A DNA stretch of 64,000 nucleotides, from contig JAENYK010000003.1 of NCBI GenBank assembly GCA_016841825.1, forward strand, positions 62,001 through 126,000, written 5' to 3'. The translations under genes were made by a program, and so were the position numbers. Shown here piece by piece: positions 37,562 through 47,103 of the stretch; positions within the stretch are counted from its first letter, which is position 1, and the number at the start of each line of letters is the position of its first letter. The notes beneath the pieces were generated by a model. That model worked only from the letters and a program-made list of their open reading frames with translations, ran no database searches and was not told the origin of the DNA. Origin of the DNA: Halothermothrix sp. (GTDB taxonomy: Bacteria; Bacillota; Halanaerobiia; DY22613).

Positions 37562-39439
37562 TTATTTTTTGTAATTTTTTCGGGTACTACGTCTTCCTGA
37601 TCTGGACCTTTTCTGATGACTATTTTTAGACCTGGGTTTTTGTGCAGGAATTAAAGCCTTTTGGCTACTCCCAATTAAATCATCCCGTCCTGCCTGCAGC
37701 AGTGCCTTTTTGACCAGGTCATAATTCCCGGGATTACTGTATTGAAGTATGGCTCGCTGCATCTCTTTCTCTTCTTTAGTTCTTGGCACATAAATCTCTT
37801 CACCTGTTAATGGATCAACTCCTGTATAATACATACAGGTCGCCAGAGTCATCGGAGTGGGAGTAAAATCTTGCACCTGTTCAGGTGTGTATTTCAAATC
37901 CCTGATATGTTCGGCCAGCTGAATCATCTCGTCCAGACCACAGCCTGGATGACTAGAAATAAAATAAGGCACCAGATACTGTCTCTTATTTAACTTACGA
38001 TTCATCTCAGCATATTTTTTCCGAAATCTAAAATAAACATCTGCTGGCGGTTTTCGCATAACCTGCAGAACTTTTGGACTCACATGTTCGGGAGCAATCT
38101 TTAACTGACCACTGACATGATTTTCACATAATTCCCGCAAAAAATCATGCTCAGTATCTGCCAACAATAGATCATACCGGATTCCCGATCTAATAAAGAC
38201 ATGTTTAACTCCCGGAACCCGACGAATCTCCCGCAATAGTTGAATATAATCATGATGATCTGTTTTTAAATTTTTACAGGTAGCTGGGTACAGACAGGTT
38301 CGTTTTCCGCAGTGACCAGCTTCTTTACGTGAACACTCTGTCTGATACATATTAGCTGTCGGTCCACCCACATCATGGATCACCCCTTTAAAATCAGGAA
38401 GAGTTGTTAAAAGTTTGACCTCACGTAAAATAGATTCTTTACTCCGACTCTGAATTAACTTTCCCTGATGTTGCACCAACGCACAAAAAGCACACGAACC
38501 ATAACATCCCCGATGGGTGACGATACTAAACTTAACTTCTTTTAAAGCAGGTACTCCTCCTTGTTGATCATAAATCGGATGCCAGTCCCGAACATAAGGT
38601 AACTCATACAAACGATCTATCTCATAAGTTTCCAGTGGTTTAGCCGGAGGATTTTGAACCACATATTTGTCCCCATGTTGTTGGACTACTACTCTGCCCT
38701 TAAAGGGATCTTGCTCCTGATATTGGATTTTAAAAGCACTAGCATATTTCCGCTTATCTATACTGACCTCTTCAAAAGACGGTAGCTCAGCAAAATCTTT
38801 GAACTGATCTAAAGAATTGACCAAAGCAGTGGTTCCATCCAGATATGTAAGATACTCTATTGGAATACCATTCTCCAGATTTTGGGCAATCTCTACTATT
38901 TGTTTCTCACCCATTCCATACACTAACAGATCAGCCCTACTATCCAGAAGAATCGATCGACGAACATCATCTTGCCAATAATCATAATGAGCAAATCTAC
39001 GCAAACTGGCTTCCAATCCACCAATAATAATCGGGACATTGCCAAATACTTCCCTAACCCGATTAGTATAGACGATAACAGCCCGATCAGGTCTCTGCCC
39101 CCCTTTTCCACCCGGAGAATAGACATCTGTTTTTCGCTTACGTTTTGCTGCAGTATAATTGTTAACCATAGAATCCAGATTACCGCTGGTAATTCCTACA
39201 AACAATCTGGGTGGTTGCTCCCCAAATACTTCAAAATCATCAGTCTTTCGCCAATCAGGTTGCGGAATGATTCCTACTTTATAGCCATGTGTTTCCAATA
39301 ACCTGCTCAATAAAGCTACACCAAAAGATGGGTCGTCTACATAAGCATCACCAGTAATCAGTAAGATATCCAACTCGTCCCATCCCCTGGCAGTCATGTC
39401 TGCCTGATTAATAGGTAAAAATTTATCCCGATTTTTCAT
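37562..39439 (-). CDS. YgiQ-family radical SAM protein
   Basis: A 625-residue protein with an N-terminal cobalamin-like/YgiQ domain and the radical SAM motif C-x3-C-x2-C in HRGCYGSCAFC (about residue 310). Further Cys cluster in CGKRTCLYPATC, likely a second metal site. Family members are of unknown chemistry. The C-terminus is rich in Lys/Arg/Ser and looks disordered. ATG 39439 follows AGGAGAG, 60 bases after the dUTPase stop on the same strand. Confidence 0.92.
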   Translation of the reverse strand: MKNRDKFLPINQADMTARGWDELDILLITGDAYVDDPSFGVALLSRLLETHGYKVGIIPQPDWRKTDDFEVFGEQPPRLFVGITSGNLDSMVNNYTAAKRKRKTDVYSPGGKGGQRPDRAVIVYTNRVREVFGNVPIIIGGLEASLRRFAHYDYWQDDVRRSILLDSRADLLVYGMGEKQIVEIAQNLENGIPIEYLTYLDGTTALVNSLDQFKDFAELPSFEEVSIDKRKYASAFKIQYQEQDPFKGRVVVQQHGDKYVVQNPPAKPLETYEIDRLYELPYVRDWHPIYDQQGGVPALKEVKFSIVTHRGCYGSCAFCALVQHQGKLIQSRSKESILREVKLLTTLPDFKGVIHDVGGPTANMYQTECSRKEAGHCGKRTCLYPATCKNLKTDHHDYIQLLREIRRVPGVKHVFIRSGIRYDLLLADTEHDFLRELCENHVSGQLKIAPEHVSPKVLQVMRKPPADVYFRFRKKYAEMNRKLNKRQYLVPYFISSHPGCGLDEMIQLAEHIRDLKYTPEQVQDFTPTPMTLATCMYYTGVDPLTGEEIYVPRTKEEKEMQRAILQYSNPGNYDLVKKALLQAGRDDLIGSSQKALIPAQKPRSKNSHQKRSRSGRRSTRKNYKK

Positions 39440-39498
39440 TACTGCATCTCTCCTATTAGAGATATTTATCCGTATATAGTCTAACCTGATTGCAAAAT

Positions 39499-39951
39499 CT
39501 AATTCTTTCCTGTAGAACCAAAACCACCTGTGCCTCGCCCAGTCTCTACTAATTCCTCCACTAAGACCAGCTCTACCTGAACAATGGGCATAAATACCAA
39601 TTGAGCAACTCGCTCACCTGGTTGAATAGTATAAATCTGGGATCCATTATTTTGCAGAGGACAGAGAATCTCCCCGGTATAGTCGCTATCAATAACTCCC
39701 ACACAGTTTACCAGATTAATTCCATGTTTACTGGACAAACCACTCCGCGGAAAGACAAAACCTCCATATTCTGGAGTTGGTATCTGAACGGCAATACCAG
39801 TAGGAATCTTCTGTATCTCGCCAGGCTTTAAAACCATTGGTTCATCAATACATGCTGACAGGTCGATTCCCGCTGAACCAGAGGTAGCATAGTGAGGAAA
39901 TTTAACCTCTTGACCGATTTTGGGTGACATTTTCTTGATTTTAACTTGCAT
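39499..39951 (-). CDS. dut: dUTP diphosphatase
   Basis: Trimeric dUTPase hydrolysing dUTP to dUMP and diphosphate. The motifs in order are SAGIDLSA, PRSGLSSKHGI, GVIDSDYTGEI, RVAQLVF and the C-terminal GRGTGGFGSTG, which closes over the active site. The length is 150. ATG 39951 (GGAGG upstream) is preferred over a TTG one codon earlier. Confidence 0.95.
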   Translation of the reverse strand: MQVKIKKMSPKIGQEVKFPHYATSGSAGIDLSACIDEPMVLKPGEIQKIPTGIAVQIPTPEYGGFVFPRSGLSSKHGINLVNCVGVIDSDYTGEILCPLQNNGSQIYTIQPGERVAQLVFMPIVQVELVLVEELVETGRGTGGFGSTGKN

Positions 39952-40097
39952 CAACTTATCCTCCTTATGGGGGTATTTTTATACTTTTGGTAAAAATCTT
40001 CTTTTCAAGTATATCAAAAATTTCTTATATAGACAACCAGTATTGCCAGGACAAAGATAAAACAAAGTGATCGGTTAATGTTCTATAAACATACAGC

Positions 40098-40122
40098 ACA
40101 GCCGGGCTACTAGCCCGGCTGT
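40098..40122 (-). terminator. GC-rich perfect hairpin after the VanW gene
   Basis: ACAGCCGGGCT and AGCCCGGCTGT pair perfectly across ACT. It lies 18 bases past the VanW stop. A T-run is missing, so it may be a transcript-stabilising hairpin. Confidence 0.6.
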
Positions 40123-40139
40123 CTCCTGATCCCCACTCT

Positions 40140-41009
40140 TTATTTTTCGGGGCCATAGAGTCCAATCTGTAATCTTCTTCCCCAGACCCAGACCCGCACA
40201 AGAATAGGATTATCCTGTGAATTGACAAATTTGAAATCCAGATAATCGTAAGCAACTGTGGCGTCCTGCCCGGCAGGTACATAACTGACTTTCTTAGAAT
40301 GGGAGTATCGTTCAATAATTTTGAGCTTCGCCTTCAACACTGCATTGTATAAAGTGGAAGACACCTGACAGATTCCACCTCCATAACCTGGAACAATTTC
40401 TTCACCTACGATGATGGGTGCTTCCTGAAAACCGCGCTGTTTAGAGGGTTCGCCAACAGTGCTATTAAAAGAAAAAACCTGATCTGGCATCAATAAAGTA
40501 AAATTTACTAGACTACCTGCCAGCTTAATATTCTGCAATCTCTCCTCAGTTCCTCCAATGTAAGTATGAAATACTCCTAAAGTATTACTTAATGTGAGAA
40601 TCTCCTGAGTCAACAGAGAAGGGTAAATTGAAGCAAAAACCGGTGTGACATATTCCCCTTCCTCGGCATTTTCAACCCTCTCCATAGTAGCGGACAGATC
40701 TAAAATTCTTCCCCATATCTCCTGGGTAATAACCCCTTTATGATCAATTTTGGCCGGAGTTGGCCAGCGAACAATCTTACTTGATTCGCTAATCAGTAAT
40801 TCCTCCACCTCAAAGAGATAATACCCTCCAATATTTAGATCTCCCAGATAGACTTCTGATGGGACCCCATAATGTCGTCGTTGAATTCTTTCAATTCCCT
40901 GGGAGCAAAATGGCCAGACCAATACCACCGTACTCAGAAGGACAAATATCAGAAACAGGGTAATTACTACCCTGTTTCGCAAAAAATTCCATAGTTTATC
41001 AAGTTCCAT
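40140..41009 (-). CDS. VanW-family protein
   Basis: An N-terminal membrane anchor (about 13-35, VITLFLIFVLLSTVVLVW), then an extracellular part with the VanW signature from about residue 165 (FSFNSTVG, GGGICQVSSTLYNAVL, YVPAGQDATVAYDY). VanW domains occur in vancomycin-resistance clusters and in spore-formers; their activity is unknown. ATG 41009 (AGGTGAG upstream) overlaps the preceding deacetylase by 11 bases. It is the third gene of a deacetylase-deacetylase-VanW unit. Confidence 0.92.
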   Translation of the reverse strand: MELDKLWNFLRNRVVITLFLIFVLLSTVVLVWPFCSQGIERIQRRHYGVPSEVYLGDLNIGGYYLFEVEELLISESSKIVRWPTPAKIDHKGVITQEIWGRILDLSATMERVENAEEGEYVTPVFASIYPSLLTQEILTLSNTLGVFHTYIGGTEERLQNIKLAGSLVNFTLLMPDQVFSFNSTVGEPSKQRGFQEAPIIVGEEIVPGYGGGICQVSSTLYNAVLKAKLKIIERYSHSKKVSYVPAGQDATVAYDYLDFKFVNSQDNPILVRVWVWGRRLQIGLYGPEK

Positions 41010-41733
41010 CAGACTCACCTGACTTCATACTCAAAAGTTCAGATACAGTTACCAACCTGTATCCCTTTGCATGTAGCTGGTCAATCATACCTGGTAATGC
41101 TTCTACAGTTTGTGGTTTAGGATGCATCAAAACAATACCTCCATTGGACGCCTTACGCATTACTCGTTGATTTATCAACTGTGGTGAAGGATCTTGCCAA
41201 TCGATAGTGTCTGCTGACCACATAATCACTTTATATCCCAACTGATCTGCCATCTGCACTACATTTTTGTTATATTCCCCATAAGGTGGGGCATACAGAG
41301 TATTTCGTTTTCCAATTAATTGATATATTATCTCTTCATTTTTTTTTAGATGTTGAGTAAATTCTTCCCTGGTCAATTGATTGGGATGAGCATGAGAATA
41401 CCCATGGTTACCTATCTCATGACCTGCCTGATCAATCTGTTTAACCAGATCAGGGAATTTGTTTACCCACTGCCCAGTCACAAAAAAAGTCGCTTTAACA
41501 TTTTTTTGTTGTAAAATATCCAACATTGACGGAATCTGTTCCTCTCCCCAATCCACATTAATAGTCAGACTCATTTGAGGCACGTTCTGATCACCATGAT
41601 AATAAGGGGCCAACCCACTGACAGGAATCTCTGCATATTCAAGGATTCCGGTAAACCAGAATAGTCCTACCATAACCAGGGCTGCAAAAGTCCAATAGTA
41701 ACTCTTCTTCAACTGAATAACATGAACTCTCAT
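40999..41733 (-). CDS. Polysaccharide deacetylase with altered first motif
   Basis: A 244-residue NodB-fold protein with one N-terminal membrane helix (about 10-30). The His pair HGYSH (about 125) and the motif near the end, IVLMHPK, are intact. The first motif, normally TFDDG, reads TINVDWGEE, so the catalytic Asp is Asn. It may be inactive or use the nearby Asp. It overlaps the upstream deacetylase by four bases (ATGA) and VanW by 11 bases. In Bacillus a deacetylase gene lies near pnp, but farther downstream here. Confidence 0.88.
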   Translation of the reverse strand: MRVHVIQLKKSYYWTFAALVMVGLFWFTGILEYAEIPVSGLAPYYHGDQNVPQMSLTINVDWGEEQIPSMLDILQQKNVKATFFVTGQWVNKFPDLVKQIDQAGHEIGNHGYSHAHPNQLTREEFTQHLKKNEEIIYQLIGKRNTLYAPPYGEYNKNVVQMADQLGYKVIMWSADTIDWQDPSPQLINQRVMRKASNGGIVLMHPKPQTVEALPGMIDQLHAKGYRLVTVSELLSMKSGESDGT

Positions 41734-42521
41734 TGGGACCCCTCCTTAGCCTGAACTACCTGTTTTTGAATCCCTGAATGGCTTTCAATATAATAGTTAT
41801 CTTTATAGACCAGCTCTGATAACGGTACAATCTTATATCCTTGCTCAATCAATCTTGGAATTATTAGTTCCAGAGCATCCGGTGTATGCGGTGCAGCATT
41901 ATGCATCAAAATGATATCTCCAGGACTGGCGTTATCCATTACTCTTTTAACGATAAAATGCACTCCCGGTTCTCTCCAATCCAGAGAATCAATACTCCAC
42001 TGGATTACCTGGTAATTCTCCTGTTCACAGACCTGAATCACCTGATTGTTATATTCCCCAAAAGGTGGTCGGAAAAAGCGAGGCCATTGACCTGTCAGCT
42101 GTTGAATTAGTTTAGAAGTCTTGGTAAGTTCATCCTGCAGCTGACCTGAAGTAAGCGAATTACAGTGAGGATGAGTATATGTATGATTACCTATCTCATG
42201 ACCTCTAGAAACGATTTCCTTAGCCATCTCAGGATATTTCTCCAACCAGAATCCTCCGAAAAAAAAAGTAATTTTTACTTTGTATTTATCAAAAATATCC
42301 AGGATATGAGAGGTCTGATCTGCTCCCCATACTCCATCAATGGTTATTGCAATTTTTTTCTCTGTAGTATCAACCTGATATATTGGAACCAAACGTTTGG
42401 TTACCACACTAACTATTCTATCTTTGACATCCCTGGCTGCTAAACCCATAAAAAAACTACAACATAGCACCAGAGCTACAATTAGAGCTGCCTTTCGCCT
42501 GGAAGTGAAAAATATATTCAT
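41730..42521 (-). CDS. Polysaccharide deacetylase (sporulation type)
   Basis: A membrane-anchored or secreted NodB-fold deacetylase of 263 residues: signal/anchor at 10-28, first motif TIDGVWGAD with one Asp retained, His pair HTYTH (about 118), RPPFGEYN and IILMHNA. It probably removes acetyl groups from peptidoglycan or chitin-like sugars. The Trp-Gly in motif one is seen in spore-linked PdaB-type members, by recollection. Its stop overlaps the next deacetylase start, so they are coupled. ATG 42521 follows GAGGAGG. Confidence 0.9.
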   Translation of the reverse strand: MNIFFTSRRKAALIVALVLCCSFFMGLAARDVKDRIVSVVTKRLVPIYQVDTTEKKIAITIDGVWGADQTSHILDIFDKYKVKITFFFGGFWLEKYPEMAKEIVSRGHEIGNHTYTHPHCNSLTSGQLQDELTKTSKLIQQLTGQWPRFFRPPFGEYNNQVIQVCEQENYQVIQWSIDSLDWREPGVHFIVKRVMDNASPGDIILMHNAAPHTPDALELIIPRLIEQGYKIVPLSELVYKDNYYIESHSGIQKQVVQAKEGSQ

Positions 42522-42614
42522 GGTAATTCCTCCTCTGCAGATAAACAGGTTACCCTTTATCTATCTATTCAGAGTTTTTCAGAAATATGACTTAGTTTAA
42601 CTTAAATCTTGTCA

Positions 42615-44021
42615 TCAAAACCTAGTAAGAATTCGTCGGATCAATTTTAAAACAATGCCATGCTGATCAATGTATATTTTTAACAAACCTTCTACAGATC
42701 GATTAGTTTGCAGACCATAATCATAGACTAGATCTCCAGTTACAGCCGTTTGTAATTGAGGAACCTTCTGTAATAAGCGGCGCAAACGATTCAGATTCTG
42801 TTGAAGTTTATAAAATGTCTTACACAGAGCAAAAGTCATATTAGTCTGAGAAAGATGAAATAATTCCTTTAAGCCTTTTTCAACCTCCACAGCCTGAGCA
42901 GCCAATCGACTCATAAATTCAAACTCCTCTAACCAGGGCCAAATCTCCCGTCCTAACTCCTTGTCCTTCAATCCTCTGGTTAAAGCATCAGTAATTCGCT
43001 GCATCTCTTTCGCCTCAACTTCCAGCACCTTAAACCCTTTCTTCCAGATCCTGGCATAGGGATTCATCTCGATTGAATGAATCGGACTGAGCAGATTATA
43101 ATAGGCAAAATGACAAAATTCCTCAGTCAAATCCTCACCCACCACCTCTGTAATTCCTTCTCTCCAGGAGTACATCGAATCATAAGTATCTGGATCTTCT
43201 AAATAATCTCTAATAGCATGTAAAGTGATCAAAGATGCTGTCAGCTGATTCATCGGATTAACAAAAACTCCCCCAATCTTATCCCGTAAATCAGCACTCC
43301 TGTTTATATATGGACCGATATGTAACTCAGGAGTCATCATAGCATCATTAACAGGATAGTTATCCCAGAGAATAGGCTTTCGTTCCACAGCAGAGATCAC
43401 CTGATCCAAATCACTACCTTCAATTTTAAATGAACACACTTCAGGGCCAGTCCAGAAAATCCCTACTTCTTTATCCAGACCGCTTCCCAATTCTTGTAGA
43501 TAATCTTCAGTACCCTGACCACAATAGACAGTTGGGCAAAAGATTATCTCAATCGAATTTTTCTCTTTCGATAATCGTGCATACATGTCATTTACCAGAT
43601 CGACCTGAGCCTGAGCCAGACTCGAGTATGCCTGACAATCTTCCTGATGATGCATCTCTAAGGGTATATCATCGAAAAATACTCCGATTAATCCAACACC
43701 TCTGTGAACGAAGCTTACAAGTTTCTCATAAAGAATCTCCCTATCCTCTTTGGAAGAATAGACCATTGACAGACCAGGACTAATCGCCATTCCAAAGACA
43801 ACACCCGCTCTCGCGGCTGATTCAATTAACTCTATAAATCTCTCCATCTCCTGCGTAGGATATGGGCTGCGCCAATCAGATCGATGGTACGTATCTGCTT
43901 TAGGAGCATACAGGTAATGGGTATATCCCATCCTGCCCATCCAGTTCAATAACTTTAACCTTTCCTGATGACTCCAGGGCTGACCATAAAATCCTTCAAT
44001 AATTCCCCGATATTTAAACAT
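42615..44021 (-). CDS. GH84-type beta-N-acetylglucosaminidase domain protein
   Basis: A 468-residue protein beginning RGIIEGFYGQPWS, the GH84 (NAGidase/O-GlcNAcase) signature, with the Asp pair in VFFDDIP near residue 118 as catalytic acid/base and helper. No signal peptide is visible, so it may act on cytoplasmic wall fragments or an unknown substrate. ATG 44021 follows AGGAGTG. It is divergent from the amidase-GerMN gene, with about 150 bases between. Confidence 0.9.
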   Translation of the reverse strand: MFKYRGIIEGFYGQPWSHQERLKLLNWMGRMGYTHYLYAPKADTYHRSDWRSPYPTQEMERFIELIESAARAGVVFGMAISPGLSMVYSSKEDREILYEKLVSFVHRGVGLIGVFFDDIPLEMHHQEDCQAYSSLAQAQVDLVNDMYARLSKEKNSIEIIFCPTVYCGQGTEDYLQELGSGLDKEVGIFWTGPEVCSFKIEGSDLDQVISAVERKPILWDNYPVNDAMMTPELHIGPYINRSADLRDKIGGVFVNPMNQLTASLITLHAIRDYLEDPDTYDSMYSWREGITEVVGEDLTEEFCHFAYYNLLSPIHSIEMNPYARIWKKGFKVLEVEAKEMQRITDALTRGLKDKELGREIWPWLEEFEFMSRLAAQAVEVEKGLKELFHLSQTNMTFALCKTFYKLQQNLNRLRRLLQKVPQLQTAVTGDLVYDYGLQTNRSVEGLLKIYIDQHGIVLKLIRRILTRF

Positions 44022-44172
44022 CTATTAATCACTCCTCTTCTTCTACTCTACTCATATAATTTTACCATTTTAGGATATTTCCTTTTTTATAATTAGAATA
44101 TTTGAAGAATTAATTATCTTCTTCACTAATATACATATAAAAGTATGTGAGATCAAAAGGGGGGCAGACTTA

Positions 44173-45354
44173 ATGCAGATTCTCTATTTTAGAAAAAAAC
44201 ACCTGCTTATCGGATTGGTAACCCTACTTTTTCTTTTCGTGGGAATCGGTCTAGCCTTTTCTCTACCACAAATGACATATCGCTATTCTAAGCTAACCAA
44301 GACAGTAGTAATTGATGCCGGTCATGGTTCGATAGATCCTGGATGTAATTATCAAAATCTAGCAGAAAAGGATATCAACCTGAAAGTTGCATTCATTCTC
44401 AAAGAAATGTTAGAAGAATCAAATATCAAGGTAGTCATGACCAGAACAGATGATTCCCTGTACAATCAAAGTCGTCACGATGATATCATTTATCGGGCTC
44501 GCTTAACCAATGAAGTCAAAGCAGATGCTTTCCTGAGTATCCATGTCAACAAATTCCCAACTTCCGAACCCTTTGGTGGGCAAGCCTATTATTATGGAGG
44601 AGAAAACTCCAAAATGCTGGCCCAATTAATTCAGGACCAACTCAAACTAATCCAGCCTGATAATTATCGTTCAATTGGTAGTGGTAATTATTATGTTCTA
44701 AAGAAAGCTAACTGTCCAGCAAATATAATTGAAATTGGTTTCATTTCAAACTCTGTTGATCGAAAAAGAATAACCGATCCGACTGAACAAAAAAGAATTG
44801 CTGCCGCAATCCGTAATGGTCTAATCGCCTACTTTTATAATGATTTTGAAAAAGGAGATAATCTTGTTGAAGAGACTCAACCTTCACAGCAAAAGGTATC
44901 CGACATCTCTGCTGGATTAAATCTTTATTTTGCCAAATTAACTGGATCAACTGAATCATTAGTCTCTGTGTACACTCCTTATACCGTAGATGATAGCATA
45001 AATGTTGATAGTTCCAGTAGTCTCACCTTTTTGGAGATAGTCGCAGTCAGAGCGATAAAACAACTTATCTCTGGGCCTAATGATCCAGACCTTATCTCTG
45101 TCATTCCTGAGGGAACAGAATTACGCTCAATCAAGGTTCAAAACGGTCTGGCAACCTTAAACTTTAATAGTTCTCTCGCCGATAATCACTGGGGCGGTGC
45201 TGAGTCAGAAAAAGCTACCGTAGAATCCATCGTCAAAACCCTGACCTCCATTCCGGGGATCGACAAAGTGCAAATTCTAATTGATGGAATATCTGAACAA
45301 ACTATTGCTGGTCATATCTTCTTTGATGAGCCATTAACCTATGATATGTTCTAA
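44173..45354 (+). CDS. N-acetylmuramoyl-L-alanine amidase fused to a GerMN domain
   Basis: Residues 1-30 form a signal or anchor. Residues 45-225 are an Amidase_3 domain with zinc ligands in DAGHGSIDPG, EKDIN, SIHVN and the catalytic Glu in IEIGFISN. Residues 250-392 form a GerMN domain (KQLISGPNDPDL, IPEGTEL, KVQILIDG), which in GerM aids spore cortex and germination. The amidase half resembles CwlD, which makes muramic lactam in the cortex. The two functions are normally separate proteins, so the fusion suggests a role in spore cortex handling. ATG 44173 follows AGGGGGG. Confidence 0.93.
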   Translation: MQILYFRKKHLLIGLVTLLFLFVGIGLAFSLPQMTYRYSKLTKTVVIDAGHGSIDPGCNYQNLAEKDINLKVAFILKEMLEESNIKVVMTRTDDSLYNQSRHDDIIYRARLTNEVKADAFLSIHVNKFPTSEPFGGQAYYYGGENSKMLAQLIQDQLKLIQPDNYRSIGSGNYYVLKKANCPANIIEIGFISNSVDRKRITDPTEQKRIAAAIRNGLIAYFYNDFEKGDNLVEETQPSQQKVSDISAGLNLYFAKLTGSTESLVSVYTPYTVDDSINVDSSSSLTFLEIVAVRAIKQLISGPNDPDLISVIPEGTELRSIKVQNGLATLNFNSSLADNHWGGAESEKATVESIVKTLTSIPGIDKVQILIDGISEQTIAGHIFFDEPLTYDMF

Positions 45355-45378
45355 CCTCAACATATCCACTGTTGTTCA

Positions 45379-45458
45379 AATAGCCCATGTGAAGTTCAAT
45401 CTTAACAGACAAACGCTCTGCCAAACACGCTCTATCAAGAACTTTTTCATGGGCTATT
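45379..45458. other. Long stem-loop between amidase and lipase genes
   Basis: AATAGCCCATG (45379-45389) pairs with CATGGGCTATT (45448-45458), and AAGTTC with GAACTT inside, leaving a loop of about 40 bases that holds two copies of ACGCTCT. The stem has no T-run after it, so a simple terminator is unlikely. The gap 45355-45683 otherwise shows only a ribosome-site-like AAGGAGGTGG near 45616. Confidence 0.5.
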
Positions 45459-45621
45459 CCCATCTCAACTGCTTACTCTTCTGAAATGTAACCCCTTTGT
45501 AACTAATTTGTATTATATTTGTTTTACAATCTAATCTCCTATTTTTTAGAATAACCATCAAAATTTATTCCACTAATTTGCTAATTAATGGCTCGTGAAG
45601 CGATAAAATAGTCATAAGGAG

Positions 45622-45687
45622 GTGGTAATAGCTCTAAAATTTTCAGATAATTCTAAAAAAACAAAAAAGGGGAGTTGTTTAGAATGA
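45622..45687 (+). other. Possible short leader reading frame before the lipase gene
   Basis: A frame with GTG at 45622 or ATA at 45628 runs to TGA at 45685-45687, overlapping the lipase ATG. The site AAGGAGG (45616-45622) is well spaced for ATA but too close for GTG. It may be a coupled leader peptide or chance. Confidence 0.25.
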
Positions 45688-47054
45688 AAAAATTATTTTT
45701 CAAAGTTAGTCTATCTGTAGTGCTGATTTGTGCTTTCAGCTTTGCTGTTCTGGCTGGCCCTTCATTAGTCTCAACCCCATCCAATCCTTATCCCTGGGCA
45801 AAGGTAGAATGTTGGGCAAGCGATGCTGCTAACATGCAGAGCGGTCAAGAACCTATTGTCAAACTGAGTTTGCCCGCTAATACTAAAATACGTAGTTGGT
45901 TCCCATCAAACATCTTTGTCAGAGACGGCAGTAGCAGTTCTTACGATGATTATTCTTTTGGTGATTATGGTCATCTACGTAGTAACAAATACTTCCTTTT
46001 AGGTTATGCTCCGAACTGGTCAAGTGCGACTAAACCTTATCCCATACTCTTAGTTCACGGAGCGGCTGATGATATGAATAGAGCCTGGACACATCCCATG
46101 GAGATCCAAACCCCTGGTTCTATCTCCGAAACTGGCCTAATGCAATACTTGAGTGGACAAGGGTTCGCAGTATTTGCCATCTCTTTTCCACATACCCAGG
46201 GTAATAATTTGATTCAAGGTCAACTGATAGCTGATGCCCTAGAAGTTATCAAATCTGCAACCGGGAAATCCCAGGTAGACATTGTCGCTCATAGTAAGGG
46301 AAATCTGGCTGCCATCTCTTATATGAGTTCATTGAACAATCAATGGTCAGATACTCAATGGATGACAGATTATCGGGGAGATGTCAGAAAATACATTGCT
46401 ATCGGTGCCCCATTCAAAGGTATTGATACTTCTTTTAGGTATTATCTGTCAAATCTGACCACCATTGAAGAAGACCTCAATTGTCCTGTGGCATTTTACA
46501 ATGCTTATATTTACTACTCTTATCGAGATTATAAACGTTGGGATATGACCGACACTTATGACAAGAACTATTTTCAGGGCCAGACCCAATTACTCCATAA
46601 CTGGGTGGAAGATCCTAACACGCCAATTGGTTTCAACGCCGAAAGTGCTACTGCTGGAGACTTTAACTCTACCCGCAATGCCCTCTACTTTGGAGGACAC
46701 TCTTTCTACATATCGTCTGAAGGTATTGACAATGCCATTGATGATCGATCAGGCTCTATGGGAACCAGCAACTTTATCGAAAAGATGAACAATCGGGGTA
46801 TCGATCCTTATATTGATGTTTTTGTCCTCTATGGCTACAACCAAACTATCGATCATACCTGGTTTGGCTATCCAATCGGTGAAAAAGCTGCATCCAGTGA
46901 CGGTATTTTATTCCAGGCCAGTGCCACTTACACATCGGGAATCACCCGCAGAGGAGCCAATCTGATCTGGAAAACTGGCAAGAACTTAAATCATATTCAA
47001 ATTACTTGTAATACTTCTGCTATGTCCTGGGTTCGTGATGCCTTAAACTACTAG
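45684..47054 (+). CDS. Secreted lipase-like alpha/beta hydrolase
   Basis: A 456-residue protein with a clear signal peptide (residues 1-25, ending AVLA-G). The oxyanion motif LLVHGAADDM (about 127) and the nucleophile AHSKGN (about 200, Ser) mark a lipase/esterase of the PGAP1 or EstA type; GGHSFY and DHTWFG may hold the other catalytic residues. It is exported and could act on lipids or polymers outside. The start at ATG 45684 has GGGGAG nine bases upstream; a TTG three codons earlier is less likely. Confidence 0.85.
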   Translation: MKKLFFKVSLSVVLICAFSFAVLAGPSLVSTPSNPYPWAKVECWASDAANMQSGQEPIVKLSLPANTKIRSWFPSNIFVRDGSSSSYDDYSFGDYGHLRSNKYFLLGYAPNWSSATKPYPILLVHGAADDMNRAWTHPMEIQTPGSISETGLMQYLSGQGFAVFAISFPHTQGNNLIQGQLIADALEVIKSATGKSQVDIVAHSKGNLAAISYMSSLNNQWSDTQWMTDYRGDVRKYIAIGAPFKGIDTSFRYYLSNLTTIEEDLNCPVAFYNAYIYYSYRDYKRWDMTDTYDKNYFQGQTQLLHNWVEDPNTPIGFNAESATAGDFNSTRNALYFGGHSFYISSEGIDNAIDDRSGSMGTSNFIEKMNNRGIDPYIDVFVLYGYNQTIDHTWFGYPIGEKAASSDGILFQASATYTSGITRRGANLIWKTGKNLNHIQITCNTSAMSWVRDALNY

Positions 47055-47067
47055 TACCCAATATAAA

Positions 47068-47103
47068 AGAGCTACCTTTCTCAAAAAAGGTAGCTCTTTT
47101 TTT
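47068..47103. terminator. Shared terminator of lipase and GGDEF genes
   Basis: AGAGCTACCTTT and AAAGGTAGCTCT form a 12-bp stem; seven T follow on the plus strand and TTTTATATTG on the minus strand. It serves both converging genes. Confidence 0.92.
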
